Positions 42,724 to 52,687 are shown, numbered from the stretch's first letter. The stretch is 64,000 nucleotides of DNA from an uncultured Polaribacter sp. (GCF_947503875.1 NZ_CANNFH010000002.1:186001-250000); one strand, 5' to 3'. Notes: generated by a model from the letters alone, not told the origin. Translations and numbers: made by a program.

Positions 42724-44003
42724 TTAAAAAGATTTTTGTAGTTATCTTTTTTATAACTTCTGCTGCACTTGTAGCACAAAGAACAAATTCTTCACCTTAT
42801 TCTTTTTTTGGTATAGGAGAAAGATATAGCCCTAGAACAGTAGAGCAAAATAGTATGGGTGGCATAGGTGTTGCTTACAATCATTATAAATACTTAAATT
42901 TTACAAATCCGGCAGCAAACGCATTTTTAAGAAGAACAACTTATTCTTTAGGTGTTTTTAATACAAATTTAAATATACAATCCGCAGATACCCAACAAAC
43001 CTCTTATAGTACTAATTTAAATTATTTGGCTTTAGGTTTTCCACTAGGAGAAAAAGCAGGTTTTTCTTTTGGGCTACAACCTTTATCATCCATAGGTTAT
43101 TCATTAGTAAATAATAATTTTATAGATGGTGAATTTGATAGTTTTACTGTTTTTACAGGAGAAGGTGGTGTAAACAGAATATTTGGTAGTTTTGGGATTA
43201 AACTTACTAAAGAGTTGGCTTTAGGTTTAGAAGCAGATTTTAGTTTTGGTAATTCAGAAAGTGTTATTACAAACCAAAGAAATAATGTTGCTTTAGCAAC
43301 AAGATATAAAGAGATTTATAATACGAGAGGAAACTCGTTAACGGTAGGTGCACAATATCAAAAAACTTTAAAAAATAATGTACATGTAGATGCTGGAGCA
43401 ACTGCTAAATTAGGTAACAATTTAAATGTTATTGGTAATGAGTTTTTATATTCTTTAACCATAGGTGCAACAGGTATAGAAGCACCAAGAGATACCCTAA
43501 CAAATGTTGCTTTAGACGGTAGGTATAAATTGCCATTAAAATCTATTATTGGTGTTGGGGTTGGTAAATTTGACAAGTGGTATTTAGGTTTAGAATACGA
43601 AAATCAAAATGCGATTGAAACACAAGGCTTATCTAACAACACAAATACTGCTTTTAGGTATGAAAACTCCAACAGATTTTCTTTAGGAGGCTTTTATCTT
43701 CCAAAAATTAACTCCGTTTCAAATTATTTTCAAAGGATTACTTATAGAGCAGGTTTGCGCTATGAAAGCTTGGGGTTAGCAGTAAACGGAACAGGTACTG
43801 GAGGGAATTTTACAGCAATAAACGACTTTGGCATGTCTTTTGGTTTAGGTATACCATTAAAAGGTCTATCTACGCTTAATGTTGCTGCAGAATATGGTCA
43901 AAGAGGAACAACAAACAATAATCTAGTACAAGAAAATTATTTTAACTTTAGATTAAGTTTATCTCTTAGTGATAGATGGTTTATTAAAAGGAAAATTGAT
44001 TAA
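42720..44003 (+). CDS. Outer-membrane beta-barrel protein, unknown function
   Basis: 427 residues with signal MIKKIFVVIFFITSAALVAQ. The mature start SSPYSFFGIGERYSPRTVEQ and a GGIGVAYNHYKYLNFTNPAA segment resemble the N-terminal hatch of FadL/PorV-like barrels. Many amphipathic strands follow, ending in FNFRLSLSLSDRWFIKRKID, so the very C-terminus is not the usual aromatic. It is coupled to coaX at its 5' end and followed 19 bp later by a TPR protein and lptC, a conserved envelope string. Substrate unknown. Confidence 0.8.
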   Translation: MIKKIFVVIFFITSAALVAQRTNSSPYSFFGIGERYSPRTVEQNSMGGIGVAYNHYKYLNFTNPAANAFLRRTTYSLGVFNTNLNIQSADTQQTSYSTNLNYLALGFPLGEKAGFSFGLQPLSSIGYSLVNNNFIDGEFDSFTVFTGEGGVNRIFGSFGIKLTKELALGLEADFSFGNSESVITNQRNNVALATRYKEIYNTRGNSLTVGAQYQKTLKNNVHVDAGATAKLGNNLNVIGNEFLYSLTIGATGIEAPRDTLTNVALDGRYKLPLKSIIGVGVGKFDKWYLGLEYENQNAIETQGLSNNTNTAFRYENSNRFSLGGFYLPKINSVSNYFQRITYRAGLRYESLGLAVNGTGTGGNFTAINDFGMSFGLGIPLKGLSTLNVAAEYGQRGTTNNNLVQENYFNFRLSLSLSDRWFIKRKID

Positions 44004-44022
44004 CATAACTAAAAATTTTAAA

Positions 44023-45342
44023 ATGAAGAAAATTACGTTTTTATTAGCTGCCTTCTTATTTATAACGGTAGTAGAAACAAATGCTCAGGATCAAGAAAGA
44101 GAATGTACAATTAAGTACAATTTATTCAAAGGAGATTTTCAATCTAAAAAATATGAAGATGCTTACCCTAATTGGATTTATTTAATGGATAATTGTAAAG
44201 ATTTATCTGTAAATATTTATAAGTTAGGAGCAACTTTAGCAGAAAAAGTTAAAAAAGACCCTGCTTTGGTAAAAAGAGTTTATGAACAAAGATTACAATA
44301 TTATCCAAACGTAGATCCTGCAAAAGTACACAGTGATTATGCTTCCTATTTGTATAAAAACAAATTAGCTACAGAAGATGAAATTTTCTTAATTTTAGAA
44401 AAAGGTTATAAAACTGATGCTACTAGAATGGGAATAAAGAATTTATATTTATATTTTCAAGGGGTAACAGACAGAAATAAAGATACCAACCCTCAAAAAG
44501 TTTTTGATACTTATGATGATGTTTTAGATAATGTAAATAAAAAATTAGAAGGTTATGCCGCTAAATTAGTAGATCTTAAAAAAGATACCATAGCAAACAA
44601 AAGGCTAATTCACGCATATTCTACAAACTCAAAAGCATTAGGTCAAGTAGAAGGTGGTTTGGATAATATAATTGTTACTTTATCTACTTGTGAGAGATTA
44701 GTACCATTATATACTAGAGATTTTGAAGCAAATAGAAACAATGCAAAGTGGTTACAAAGATCGGTATCTAGAATGTTTAATAAAGGATGTCAATCAGATC
44801 CTTTATATGCAAAATTAGCAAGAGCTTATGCAGAGGCTTCACCATCTCCAGAAGCATATGCCTTTTTAGCTAGCGTTTTAGAAGATAATGGAGATACTGC
44901 TGGTGCAAATGCAATGAGACAAAAATCTTTTGATTTAGAAACAGATCCTTTAAAAAAGGCAAAGTATAAATTAAAGTTTGCACAAGCTGCAAGAGACAAA
45001 GGGCAATATTCTAAGGCAAGAAGTTTAGCAAGAGAAGCTTTAACTTTTAACCCTAATTCTGGTAGAGCATATTTATTAATTTCTAGTTTATACGCAAAAA
45101 GTGCAAACAGTTGTGGCGCTACAGAGTTCGAAAAAAGAATGGTTTATGTTGCTGCTTTAAACATGGCAAGAAGAGCTGCTAACGTAGATCCAAGTATTTC
45201 TACAACTGCTAAAAAATATATAAGAAGTTATAGCGGCAATGTGCCAAGCCAATCTGTTATTTTTACAGCTGGTGTTTCACCAGGAAGCAGACACACTATA
45301 AAATGTTGGATTAGTGAAACTGTAACAGTACCAACCAAATAA
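44023..45342 (+). CDS. Periplasmic TPR-repeat protein
   Basis: 439 residues from ATG 44023, whose product starts MKKITFLLAAFLFITVVETN with signal cleavage after NAQ. ATG-like codons upstream in the frame (ATT/TTG) lie in the previous gene. TPR-type helices are seen around 30-130 and 250-400 (KFAQAARDKGQYSKARSLAR, GRAYLLISSLYAKS). The C-terminal part (VPSQSVIFTAGVSPGSRHTI) is beta-rich. It lies immediately before lptC and after a barrel protein; a scaffold role in envelope assembly is inferred from position only. Confidence 0.82.
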   Translation: MKKITFLLAAFLFITVVETNAQDQERECTIKYNLFKGDFQSKKYEDAYPNWIYLMDNCKDLSVNIYKLGATLAEKVKKDPALVKRVYEQRLQYYPNVDPAKVHSDYASYLYKNKLATEDEIFLILEKGYKTDATRMGIKNLYLYFQGVTDRNKDTNPQKVFDTYDDVLDNVNKKLEGYAAKLVDLKKDTIANKRLIHAYSTNSKALGQVEGGLDNIIVTLSTCERLVPLYTRDFEANRNNAKWLQRSVSRMFNKGCQSDPLYAKLARAYAEASPSPEAYAFLASVLEDNGDTAGANAMRQKSFDLETDPLKKAKYKLKFAQAARDKGQYSKARSLAREALTFNPNSGRAYLLISSLYAKSANSCGATEFEKRMVYVAALNMARRAANVDPSISTTAKKYIRSYSGNVPSQSVIFTAGVSPGSRHTIKCWISETVTVPTK

Positions 45343-45346
45343 TTTT

Positions 45347-45919
45347 GTGATAACACAAAAACAAATAATTAGAAAAAGCATTACTGTAATTTGTATTACA
45401 GTAATGCTTTTTTCTTGCTCAAATAATACAGATGAGGTAAGTGATTTCTTAAAAGATAAAAATTTACCCATAGGAAAAGCAAAAGATGCCTATCATGTTT
45501 ATAAAGATTCTGGCAGAATAACTTCTAAATTAATAACACCGCTTTTGTTAGATTTTAGCAATAGAGAAAAACATCCTTATAGTGAGTTTCCAGAAGGTGT
45601 AAAAATTATTAATTTTAGTAATAAAAATAAAGACTCTGTAACAATTACAGGTAAATATGCTTTAACCTACTCTAAAACTGAAATTTCTGAAATTAAAGGA
45701 AATGTAGTTGTTGTAAACCATACAGATAAATCTAGGCTCCAGACAGAACAATTATTTTGGGATCAAAAAACACAGTATTTTGTATCTGAAAAGCCATTTG
45801 TTTTGTTTAAAGAACAAGATACTATTTATGGTATTGGTTTTGAATGTAAAGAAGATTTGAGCAAACACTTAGCAAAAAAAACAACAGGTAGGTTAGAAAG
45901 CGAAAAAATAAAATTATGA
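45347..45919 (+). CDS. lptC: LptC-like LPS export lipoprotein, GTG start
   Basis: 190 residues starting at GTG 45347 (MITQKQIIRKSITVICITVM), 4 bp after the TPR gene. The signal ends in a lipobox, VMLFSC, with the lipid-bearing cysteine at residue 24. The beta-jellyroll then has SRITSKLITPLLLDFSN and EGVKIINF, matching LptC, which bridges the inner-membrane LptBFG exporter and LptA. Proteobacterial LptC is usually anchored by a transmembrane helix; a lipid anchor is common in Bacteroidota. The stop overlaps the next gene start by 4 bp (ATGA). Confidence 0.83.
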   Translation: MITQKQIIRKSITVICITVMLFSCSNNTDEVSDFLKDKNLPIGKAKDAYHVYKDSGRITSKLITPLLLDFSNREKHPYSEFPEGVKIINFSNKNKDSVTITGKYALTYSKTEISEIKGNVVVVNHTDKSRLQTEQLFWDQKTQYFVSEKPFVLFKEQDTIYGIGFECKEDLSKHLAKKTTGRLESEKIKL

Positions 45920-46116
45920 ATAAACTTTGGAAATTTTTTCAGTACGGTTACTTAATATTAGCCGTTATTTGTTTTGTTGAAGGAATTATTAAATTTACAG
46001 AAAACAACTATGTTACCGGCAGTATTCTTATTGGAACAGCTGTTTTGGTAACCATTCTTTTTCTTGTAAAAAGACGTTTTAGAAAACGAATACAAAATAA
46101 TCAAAATAAAAAATAG
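45916..46116 (+). CDS. Small two-helix membrane protein (66 aa), unknown
   Basis: 66 residues with two membrane helices (about 10-23 and 33-50) and a strongly basic tail (KRRFRKRIQNNQNKK). Its start overlaps the lptC stop by 4 bp, and the next gene begins 11 bp after its stop, so it is in the same operon. The coupling and clean composition argue for a real gene. No family recognised. Confidence 0.7.
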   Translation: MNKLWKFFQYGYLILAVICFVEGIIKFTENNYVTGSILIGTAVLVTILFLVKRRFRKRIQNNQNKK

Positions 46117-46127
46117 ATGTATTTGTA

Positions 46128-47393
46128 ATGGAAATAGAATTTGCAATTATTGTGATTTCAGTCATTCTTTCCGCATTTTTTTCGGGAATGGAAATTGCAT
46201 TTGTCTCCTCCAATAAATTACATATCGAATTAGAGAAAAAGCGCGAAGGTTTTATTCCAAAAATATTGAATAAAATTACTCAAAAACCTTCAAAATTTAT
46301 CACAACAATGTTGGTTGGTAACAATATTGCATTAGTAATTTACAGTTACTATATGGGTAGGTTTTTAATTCGGTTTTTACCTTTACAAAGTTTTAACGAC
46401 TTTTCTATACTTTTAATTCAAACACTAATATCTACCATAATCATTTTAATTACTGCGGAATTTTTACCAAAAGCAATATTTAGGATATACGCGAATGAAG
46501 TTTTAAAGATTTTTGCTTTACCAGCATATTTTTTCTTTATATTATTTCATTTCTTTTCTGAATTTATTACATTAATTTCTGACTTTTTTTTACGTGTATT
46601 TTTTAAAACAAATGCAGACGAGCAACAAGTTGCGTTTAGTAAAGAAGAGTTAGGGAATTATATAACTGAGCAATTAGAAACAGGTAATGAAGATGAAGAA
46701 TTAGATTCAGAAATTCAAATTTTTCAAAATGCACTAGAATTTCATAATGTAAAAGCAAGAGAAGTAATGGTGCCAAGAACAGAAATTGTTGCCGTTGAAA
46801 TTCATGAAAAAGTGAGTATATTAAAAAATATATTTATCACAACAGGTTTGTCTAAAATTCTTGTGTATAAAACAGCAATGGATGATGTTATTGGCTATGT
46901 AAATGCCTTTGAGCTGTTTAAAAAACCAAAAAGTATAAAATCTATATTACTACCAGTAGAAATTGTACCAGAATCTATGATGATTAATGTAGTATTAAAC
47001 ATTCTTATGAAAAAAAGAAAGAGTGTTGCTATTGTGGTAGATGAGTATGGTGGCACATCTGGCATGATTACAGTAGAAGATATTGTAGAAGAACTTTTTG
47101 GAGAAATTGAAGATGAACACGATTCACAGGAATTTTTAGAAGAAAAAATTAACGCAACCACTTTTAATTTTTCTGCAAGATTAGAGGTAGATTATTTAAA
47201 TGAAACGTATGATTTAAATATACCTAAGTCTGAGGCCTATGAGACTTTAGGAGGTTTTATAATTAATCATACAGAAAATATTCCTTTAGAAAATGAAGTT
47301 GTAAATATAGAAGGTTTTGCCATTACAATTTTAAAAACAAGTGGCGCAAAAATAGACAACGTTAGTTTAAAAGTTACCCACCTAGAAGACTGA
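46128..47393 (+). CDS. CorC/HlyC-type CNNM-CBS transporter
   Basis: 421 residues: a CNNM (DUF21) membrane domain with three or four helices (ISVILSAFFSGMEIAFVSSN, LVGNNIALVIY), a CBS pair (VMVPRTEIVAVEI; VDEYGGTSGMITVEDIVEEL) and a C-terminal CorC_HlyC domain (LNIPKSEAYETLGGFIINH). Members are linked to Mg/Co efflux or gliding-motility protein GldE; GldE, a T9SS/gliding protein of this architecture, is another possibility. It lies after lptC and before the foldase gene, in a run of envelope genes. Confidence 0.9.
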   Translation: MEIEFAIIVISVILSAFFSGMEIAFVSSNKLHIELEKKREGFIPKILNKITQKPSKFITTMLVGNNIALVIYSYYMGRFLIRFLPLQSFNDFSILLIQTLISTIIILITAEFLPKAIFRIYANEVLKIFALPAYFFFILFHFFSEFITLISDFFLRVFFKTNADEQQVAFSKEELGNYITEQLETGNEDEELDSEIQIFQNALEFHNVKAREVMVPRTEIVAVEIHEKVSILKNIFITTGLSKILVYKTAMDDVIGYVNAFELFKKPKSIKSILLPVEIVPESMMINVVLNILMKKRKSVAIVVDEYGGTSGMITVEDIVEELFGEIEDEHDSQEFLEEKINATTFNFSARLEVDYLNETYDLNIPKSEAYETLGGFIINHTENIPLENEVVNIEGFAITILKTSGAKIDNVSLKVTHLED

Positions 47394-47469
47394 AAAACAA
47401 TATAGAATAAAACCACTGTTACTTGTTATTATTTAGTTTAAATGGGTTGCAATATTCAAACCCAAATCG

Positions 47470-47477
47470 TATATTCG
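47470..47477 (+). promoter_or_regulatory. Variant -7 element TATATTCG before the PpiD-like gene
   Basis: One base off TAnnTTTG, the same deviation as before fbaA (3695). It lies 24 bp before the ATG at 47502 and after an upstream in-frame ATG at 47442, so the shorter protein is favoured. Confidence 0.35.
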
Positions 47478-47501
47478 CCCACTGAAATTAAATTAAAAAT
47501 T

Positions 47502-49631
47502 ATGGCAATTTTATCGAAAATTAGAGAACGCTCTTTGTTCTTAATTATAATAATTGGTTTAGCACTTTTTGCTTTTGTATTAGATCCTTCTACTTTAGGA
47601 GACTTTTTTAACTCAAGCAAAGTAAATGAAGTTGGAGAAATTAATGGAGAAACCATTTCTAGACAAGAATTTGCAAATGCTTTAGAGCAATATAAACAAC
47701 AAACTGGCGGAAGAGTTACGGAAATGCAAGCGGCAAAAACAGTTTGGGATAACTTAGTAAGAACAAAAATTTACCAAGGTCAGTTAGAAGAGGCAGGCAT
47801 TACTGTAGGAGAAAATGATGTTTGGAATGAATTGATAAACGCGCCTTCTGTGCAAAATAGTCCAGAATTTCAAAACGAAGCAGGTTTGTTTGATGAAGGT
47901 TTGTTTAAAACTTTTTTAGCAACCACTAAAGAAGATGAAAGCCAAAAACAATTATGGTCTGCATGGTCTAATTATATGAATCAGATAAAAACAAGTACAG
48001 AAACTAATGTGTATAACAAATTAGTTACCGCTGGTTTAGGCGCTTCTCTTAAAGAGGGTGAAATGGATTATATGTTAGAGAATACAAAACTTAACGGACA
48101 AATAGTTTACGTGCCGTATACATCTATTGCAGATAGCTTAGTAAAAATTACTAAATCTGAGGTTGCAGCGTATATAAAAGAAAATGCTACAGAATTTAAA
48201 ACAGATGCAACTAGAGATATTTCTTATGTTCAGTTTAATATTAAAGCTACACCAGAAGATGAAGAGGTAATAAAGCAAAATGTAGCTAATGTTATTGAAG
48301 ATTCTATAGATAGAAATAAACAAACTGTAGTTGGTCTTAAAAATGCTACAAGTTACAAAGAGTTTTTTGATGCAAATGGCTCGGATATAAATTTAGATGA
48401 AAGTTTTAAATATGTAACAGACATTAATCAAACCATTGCTAAAGAGATTTTTGAAGGAAATGAGGGAGATGTTTTTGGTCCTTATAAAGACCAAGAATTT
48501 TTTAAAGTTTCTAAAATTACTGCTGTTTCTAAAATGCCAGATTCAGTAAAAGCAAGTCATATTTTAATTCCGTTTGTAGGTTCTCAAAGAGCTAATCCAG
48601 AGGTAACTAGAACAGAAGAAGAGGCTAAGCAATTAGCAGATAGTTTACTAACTGTTGTTAAAAGAAGTCGTAGTAAATTTGAAGATTTAGCTAAAGAATT
48701 TTCTTCAGATAGTGGTTCTGGAGCAAAAGGTGGAGATTTAGGTTGGTTTAATTACCGCAGAATGACTCCAGAATTTAGAGATTATTCTTTTAATAATAAA
48801 ACAGGAGATATGGATGTTGTTCAATCGCCATTTGGTTTTCATATTATTAAAATAGATGATCAAAAGAACAACCAAAAGGTGTTAAAACTAGCTACTTTTG
48901 GTAGAAAAATTATAGCTTCTGAGCCAACAGAGAATGCAGTATTTCAAAAAGCAGAACAATTTGCTTTAGCAGTTTCTAAAAACTCAGATTATAATGCTGT
49001 AGCAAAAGAAAATAATTACAATTTAAGACCTGCTGTTGGTTTAAAGGTATTAGATGAAAATGTACCTGGTATTGGTAACCAAAGGCAAATAGTTTCTTGG
49101 GCATTTGGTAGCGATATAGAACTAGGAGCTTTTAAAAGGTTTGATTTAGAAGGCAGCCATGTTGTAGCTATTGTATCTAACATAACAAAAAAAGGTTTAT
49201 TACCGGTAGAGAAAGCAATAAACACAGTAAGACCAATTTTAACAAATAGTAAAAAAGCAGCTTTAATTGAAGAAAAGTTGCAAGGTGCTACATTAGCAGA
49301 AATAGCAAAAGCGAGCAATACTAATGTTAGGTCTGTAAATAGTGTTAAGTTAAAAAGTCCGTCAATTTCTGGTGTAGGTTTAGAGCCTAAAGTTGTTGGT
49401 GCTATGTATAACGCTGCATTAAATAAAGTGTACAATAAAATTGAAGGCGATAAAGGAGTTTTTGCTTTTACCGTTACAAAAAGAGATTTACCTACGGCAT
49501 TGCCTAATTATGAGACAAAAAGAAAGTCGATTTCTCAAGAAAGAAAAAGACAAACTTTTAAAATCTACGAGGCTATGAAAGAGGCAACAGAGGTAAAAGA
49601 TAATAGAGCTAGTATGTATGTATCTAATTAA
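47502..49631 (+). CDS. PpiD-like membrane-anchored peptidyl-prolyl isomerase
   Basis: 709 residues from ATG 47502 (MAILSKIRERSLFLIIIIGL). One N-terminal membrane helix (12-30), a SurA_N-like helical region (NGETISRQEFANALEQYK), and a parvulin domain at about 345-450 with VKASHILIPFVG, KGGDLGWFNYRRMTPEF and VVQSPFGFHIIKIDDQ. A second, more degenerate parvulin-like region precedes the C-terminal strands. PpiD-like proteins assist folding of periplasmic and outer-membrane proteins at the inner membrane. The gene ends with a strong terminator. Gene order with CorC/HlyC and lptC is a common flavobacterial pattern. Confidence 0.92.
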   Translation: MAILSKIRERSLFLIIIIGLALFAFVLDPSTLGDFFNSSKVNEVGEINGETISRQEFANALEQYKQQTGGRVTEMQAAKTVWDNLVRTKIYQGQLEEAGITVGENDVWNELINAPSVQNSPEFQNEAGLFDEGLFKTFLATTKEDESQKQLWSAWSNYMNQIKTSTETNVYNKLVTAGLGASLKEGEMDYMLENTKLNGQIVYVPYTSIADSLVKITKSEVAAYIKENATEFKTDATRDISYVQFNIKATPEDEEVIKQNVANVIEDSIDRNKQTVVGLKNATSYKEFFDANGSDINLDESFKYVTDINQTIAKEIFEGNEGDVFGPYKDQEFFKVSKITAVSKMPDSVKASHILIPFVGSQRANPEVTRTEEEAKQLADSLLTVVKRSRSKFEDLAKEFSSDSGSGAKGGDLGWFNYRRMTPEFRDYSFNNKTGDMDVVQSPFGFHIIKIDDQKNNQKVLKLATFGRKIIASEPTENAVFQKAEQFALAVSKNSDYNAVAKENNYNLRPAVGLKVLDENVPGIGNQRQIVSWAFGSDIELGAFKRFDLEGSHVVAIVSNITKKGLLPVEKAINTVRPILTNSKKAALIEEKLQGATLAEIAKASNTNVRSVNSVKLKSPSISGVGLEPKVVGAMYNAALNKVYNKIEGDKGVFAFTVTKRDLPTALPNYETKRKSISQERKRQTFKIYEAMKEATEVKDNRASMYVSN

Positions 49632-49646
49632 TTAGAAAAAGCATAT

Positions 49647-49683
49647 AAAAAACCCGTTTAGCAAACTGCTAAACGGGTTTTTT
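49647..49683 (+). terminator. Terminator of the PpiD-like gene
   Basis: A 17-bp perfect stem (49647-49663 with 49667-49683, core CCCGTTTAGCA/TGCTAAACGGG), triloop AAC, running into T-rich sequence. Lies 16 bp after the stop. Confidence 0.93.
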
Positions 49684-50146
49684 GTTTTTAAGTAAATTTT
49701 TATCTAGTAGAAAAAAAAAGTAAATAGAAACAATACAGTCTTTTTAATACATGAGTTTCATATAGGTATTACAGTTTCTTATGTGACCGAAAATTAATAA
49801 TTTTAAACACAACGAAGCGTAGTTGAGAAATCTCATATTTAATTTTAGATGTCTCTATTTAAATCAAAATGAGATTAGTTTAACTATAATAACTCGTAAC
49901 TAATTAAAATACAGTGTTTTTTTGATTAAATCCTGTTTTTAATAGTATTTTTTATGTGGTAATAGATTTCACAACTAAAAAAACGATAAGAGTAAATAAT
50001 TTTTCTATTACTGCTTTTTTTGTGGCGTTATTTAAAGGATTAATTGCTAACTTATTTTGTTGATGCAAATTATTTGGTTAGTGCTATAAATTCGTTGTAC
50101 TTATATTATTTTAATCTTCTTAATCTATTTTAGATTTGTTGCAAGA
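49684..50146. other. 463-bp gene-free stretch with degenerate intergenic repeat
   Basis: No ORF with coding character. Positions 49811-49836 carry AACGAAGCGTAGTTGAGAAA followed by TCTCAT, related to the elements at 19213 and 24721. AATCTCAT (49829-49836) has a perfect inverted partner ATGAGATT (49869-49876). The rest is AT-rich without recognisable signals. Confidence 0.5.
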
Positions 50147-50177
50147 AAAAGCCCTTTCGATTTCTCAAAAAGGCTTT
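50147..50177 (-). terminator. Terminator after rho
   Basis: Arms AAAGCCCTTT (50148-50157) and AAAGGCTTT (50168-50177) pair with one bulged base. On the minus strand the stem is followed by a T run. It lies 28 bp after the rho stop. Confidence 0.7.
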
Positions 50178-50204
50178 ATTTTAATTTTGTAAATGTATAA
50201 AGGC

Positions 50205-51890
50205 TTAGCCGTTCATAGAAATTAAGAATTCATCGTTATTCTTAGAAAATTTAATTCTTTCATTTATAAACTCCATAGCCTCAATAGGATTCATATCTGC
50301 TAAATATTTACGTAAAACCCACATTCTCTGTACTGTTTTTTCGTCTAATAATAAATCATCTCTTCTTGTAGAGGATTTAATTAAATCTATTGCAGGGTAA
50401 ATCCTTCTATTAGCAATATTTCTATCCAATTGCAGTTCCATATTACCTGTTCCTTTAAACTCTTCAAAGATAACTTCATCCATTTTAGAGCCAGTTTCTG
50501 TAAGTGCAGTAGCAATAATGGTTAAAGAACCTCCGTTTTCTATGTTTCTAGCTGCTCCAAAAAAACGTTTCGGTTTGTGCAATGCATTTGCATCTATACC
50601 ACCAGAAAGTATTTTTCCAGAGGCTGGTGCAACAGTGTTGTAAGCTCTTGCCAAACGTGTAATAGAATCTAAAAGAATTACTACATCATGGCCACATTCT
50701 ACCAAACGTTTTGCTTTTTCTAGCACAATATTGGCAACTCTTACATGTTTATCTGCAGGCTCATCAAAGGTAGAGGCAACTACCTCTCCACGCACGCTTC
50801 TTTGCATGTCTGTAACCTCTTCTGGCCTTTCATCAATAAGCAAAACAATTTGGTAAACCTCTGGGTGATTGTAGGCAATAGCTTTGGCCACATCTTTTAA
50901 TAACATGGTTTTACCTGTTTTTGGTTGCGCTACAATCATACCACGTTGTCCTTTACCTAAAGGAGAAAATAAATCGATTATTCTAGTGGATAACGAACTG
51001 CCTTTTTCAGCTAAATTGAATTTTTCTTGAGGAAACAAAGGTGTTAAGTGTTCAAAAGAAACTCTATCTCTAACAATATTAGGGTTTAATCCGTTAATTT
51101 TAGATACTCTAATTAAAGGAAAATATTTTTCACCTTCTTTAGGTGGTCTTACATTTCCTCTAACTGTGTCCCCAGTTTTTAAACCAAACAATTTAATTTG
51201 AGACTGAGAAACATAAATATCATCTGGAGAAGATAGATAGTTGTAGTCAGATGAACGCAAAAAACCATAACCATCTGGCATCATTTCTAATACTCCTTCA
51301 CTTTCAATAATTCCATCAAATTCAAAATCTGGATCTCTATATCTATTGTTAGATTTATTTCTATTTGAATTGCTTTTATCTCTATTTTGGTTATTCTTAG
51401 CGTTTTTATTTTGTTGCTGAGAATTATTTTGAGAGGTGTTATTTGCCTTGTTTTTGTGAACAGGTTTGTGTTGTGTTGGTGTATTGTTTTTATCTTCTTT
51501 ATCTGTATTTACAACAGTTTCAGCTTTAACTTGCTCTTTTTTTACTGGTGCTGTTTTTATAACAACTTTCTTTTTGGGTTGGGGTTTATCTTCTATTTGT
51601 TCTTTATTATTTGTTTTTACAGAAAATTCCTGCTTTGTATTGTCTAGCTTTTCTGTCTTTGGTTGCGCTTTTTTTACTACCCTTTTTCTTTTTGGTTTTT
51701 CTTCAGTAGTATTTTTAGCATCTTTAGTAGTTTCTACTTTAGATTTAGAAGGGTTAGCGGCTTGTGTGTCTAAGATTTGGTATACTAAGTCTAATTTTTT
51801 TAGTTGGCTAGTTTTAGTAAGACCAATAGTTTTAGCAATACCTTGTAGTTCAGCAAGTGTTTTTGCTTTTAGTTCTGAAATTTCGAACAT
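50205..51890 (-). CDS. rho: Transcription termination factor Rho with disordered N-terminal insert
   Basis: 561 residues versus 419 for E. coli Rho. A Rho_N domain (about 1-43, [20 protein letters not shown]) is followed by a ~142-residue Lys/Asn/Gln/Ser-rich insert (46-187; stretches such as [20 protein letters not shown]). The RNA-binding domain ([20 protein letters not shown]) and ATPase with [12 protein letters not shown] (Walker A), [12 protein letters not shown] and the Q/R loops follow. Rho is a hexameric RNA helicase that ends untranslated transcripts. Bacteroides Rho carries a comparable disordered region reported to drive condensate formation; the same behaviour here is inference. 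Confidence 0.97.
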   Translation of the reverse strand: MFEISELKAKTLAELQGIAKTIGLTKTSQLKKLDLVYQILDTQAANPSKSKVETTKDAKNTTEEKPKRKRVVKKAQPKTEKLDNTKQEFSVKTNNKEQIEDKPQPKKKVVIKTAPVKKEQVKAETVVNTDKEDKNNTPTQHKPVHKNKANNTSQNNSQQQNKNAKNNQNRDKSNSNRNKSNNRYRDPDFEFDGIIESEGVLEMMPDGYGFLRSSDYNYLSSPDDIYVSQSQIKLFGLKTGDTVRGNVRPPKEGEKYFPLIRVSKINGLNPNIVRDRVSFEHLTPLFPQEKFNLAEKGSSLSTRIIDLFSPLGKGQRGMIVAQPKTGKTMLLKDVAKAIAYNHPEVYQIVLLIDERPEEVTDMQRSVRGEVVASTFDEPADKHVRVANIVLEKAKRLVECGHDVVILLDSITRLARAYNTVAPASGKILSGGIDANALHKPKRFFGAARNIENGGSLTIIATALTETGSKMDEVIFEEFKGTGNMELQLDRNIANRRIYPAIDLIKSSTRRDDLLLDEKTVQRMWVLRKYLADMNPIEAMEFINERIKFSKNNDEFLISMNG

Positions 51891-52060
51891 TATATATGTG
51901 TTAAGTTAAAATCTTAATTGTTTATAAAGATTTGTGTAATTTTTAATGATAGGTTTTAGTTTTGTATAGTGCTACAAAATAACTAATGCGTGGTTTTATT
52001 ATGTAGCAAATATATACTTTTTTTTTTAGTTGTTCCTTTTCTTTTTAAAAAAGAAAATCC

Positions 52061-52068
52061 TATTTTTG
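52061..52068 (+). promoter_or_regulatory. -7 element TATTTTTG of the DUF4293 gene
   Basis: Exact TAnnTTTG, 18 bp before the ATG at 52087. The 196 bp between it and rho should also contain the rho promoter, which I cannot place. Confidence 0.55.
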
Positions 52069-52086
52069 TGCAACAATATAAAGTAA

Positions 52087-52518
52087 ATGATTCAAAGAAT
52101 ACAAACCCTATATTTATTATTTGCTTCGGCAATTTCTGGCGGTTTAATTTTTGTTTTCGATTTATGGGACTCTGTTAAGAAAGATGTGTTTGCTATAGAT
52201 TTAATAGCAAGTGACCTCTTAACCCTTAAAACAATACCTATATTGTTTATTATTTCTGCGGTTGTAGCTTTTGTTACTATTTTTGTATTTAAAAATAGAA
52301 AATTACAATTTGTTATTGGTCGTATTGTAATTTTGATAAACCTTATTTTATTAGGATTATTGATATATGTGTCGCTAATGTTACCTGGAGAACTTGTTAT
52401 TTCTGAGAAGGGTATTGGGATGTTTTTACCTATTTTGGCTATTTTGCTTGTTGTTTTGGCAAATAAAGCTATTAAAAAGGATGAAGATCTCGTAAAATCT
52501 GCGGATAGATTGAGATAA
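52087..52518 (+). CDS. DUF4293-like four-helix membrane protein
   Basis: 143 residues with four membrane helices (about 5-25, 47-68, 75-97, 107-124) and the conserved-looking C-terminal tail KAIKKDEDLVKSADRLR. The N-terminus MIQRIQTLYLLFA is typical of DUF4293, a Bacteroidota-only family commonly encoded beside rho. No function is known. It is divergent from rho and followed by a strong terminator, so it is a single-gene transcript. Confidence 0.85.
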   Translation: MIQRIQTLYLLFASAISGGLIFVFDLWDSVKKDVFAIDLIASDLLTLKTIPILFIISAVVAFVTIFVFKNRKLQFVIGRIVILINLILLGLLIYVSLMLPGELVISEKGIGMFLPILAILLVVLANKAIKKDEDLVKSADRLR

Positions 52519-52548
52519 AACTAACATCTTAGTTATATTTAGTGCGAA

Positions 52549-52577
52549 AAAAAACCGAGAATTATTCTCGGTTTTTT
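52549..52577 (+). terminator. Terminator of the DUF4293 gene
   Basis: CCGAGAA (52555-52561) pairs with TTCTCGG (52565-52571), extended by flanking A and T runs, loop TTA. Starts 30 bp after the stop. Confidence 0.9.
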
Positions 52578-52687
52578 ATTTTAAAAAAAATAACTTATTT
52601 TCCTTTTTTCGGAATTTCAAGAATCTTAACAATTTTAGAGCAAAAAAAATAAAATTTCGATGTCTCTGATAACGTGATAGTTAAGTG

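Noticed and set aside
51387-51909. Phe/Ser/Cys-rich plus-strand ORFs opposite the rho N-terminal insert
   Set aside because: They are antisense reflections of the Lys/Asn-rich coding DNA of rho and have no promoter or conserved features.
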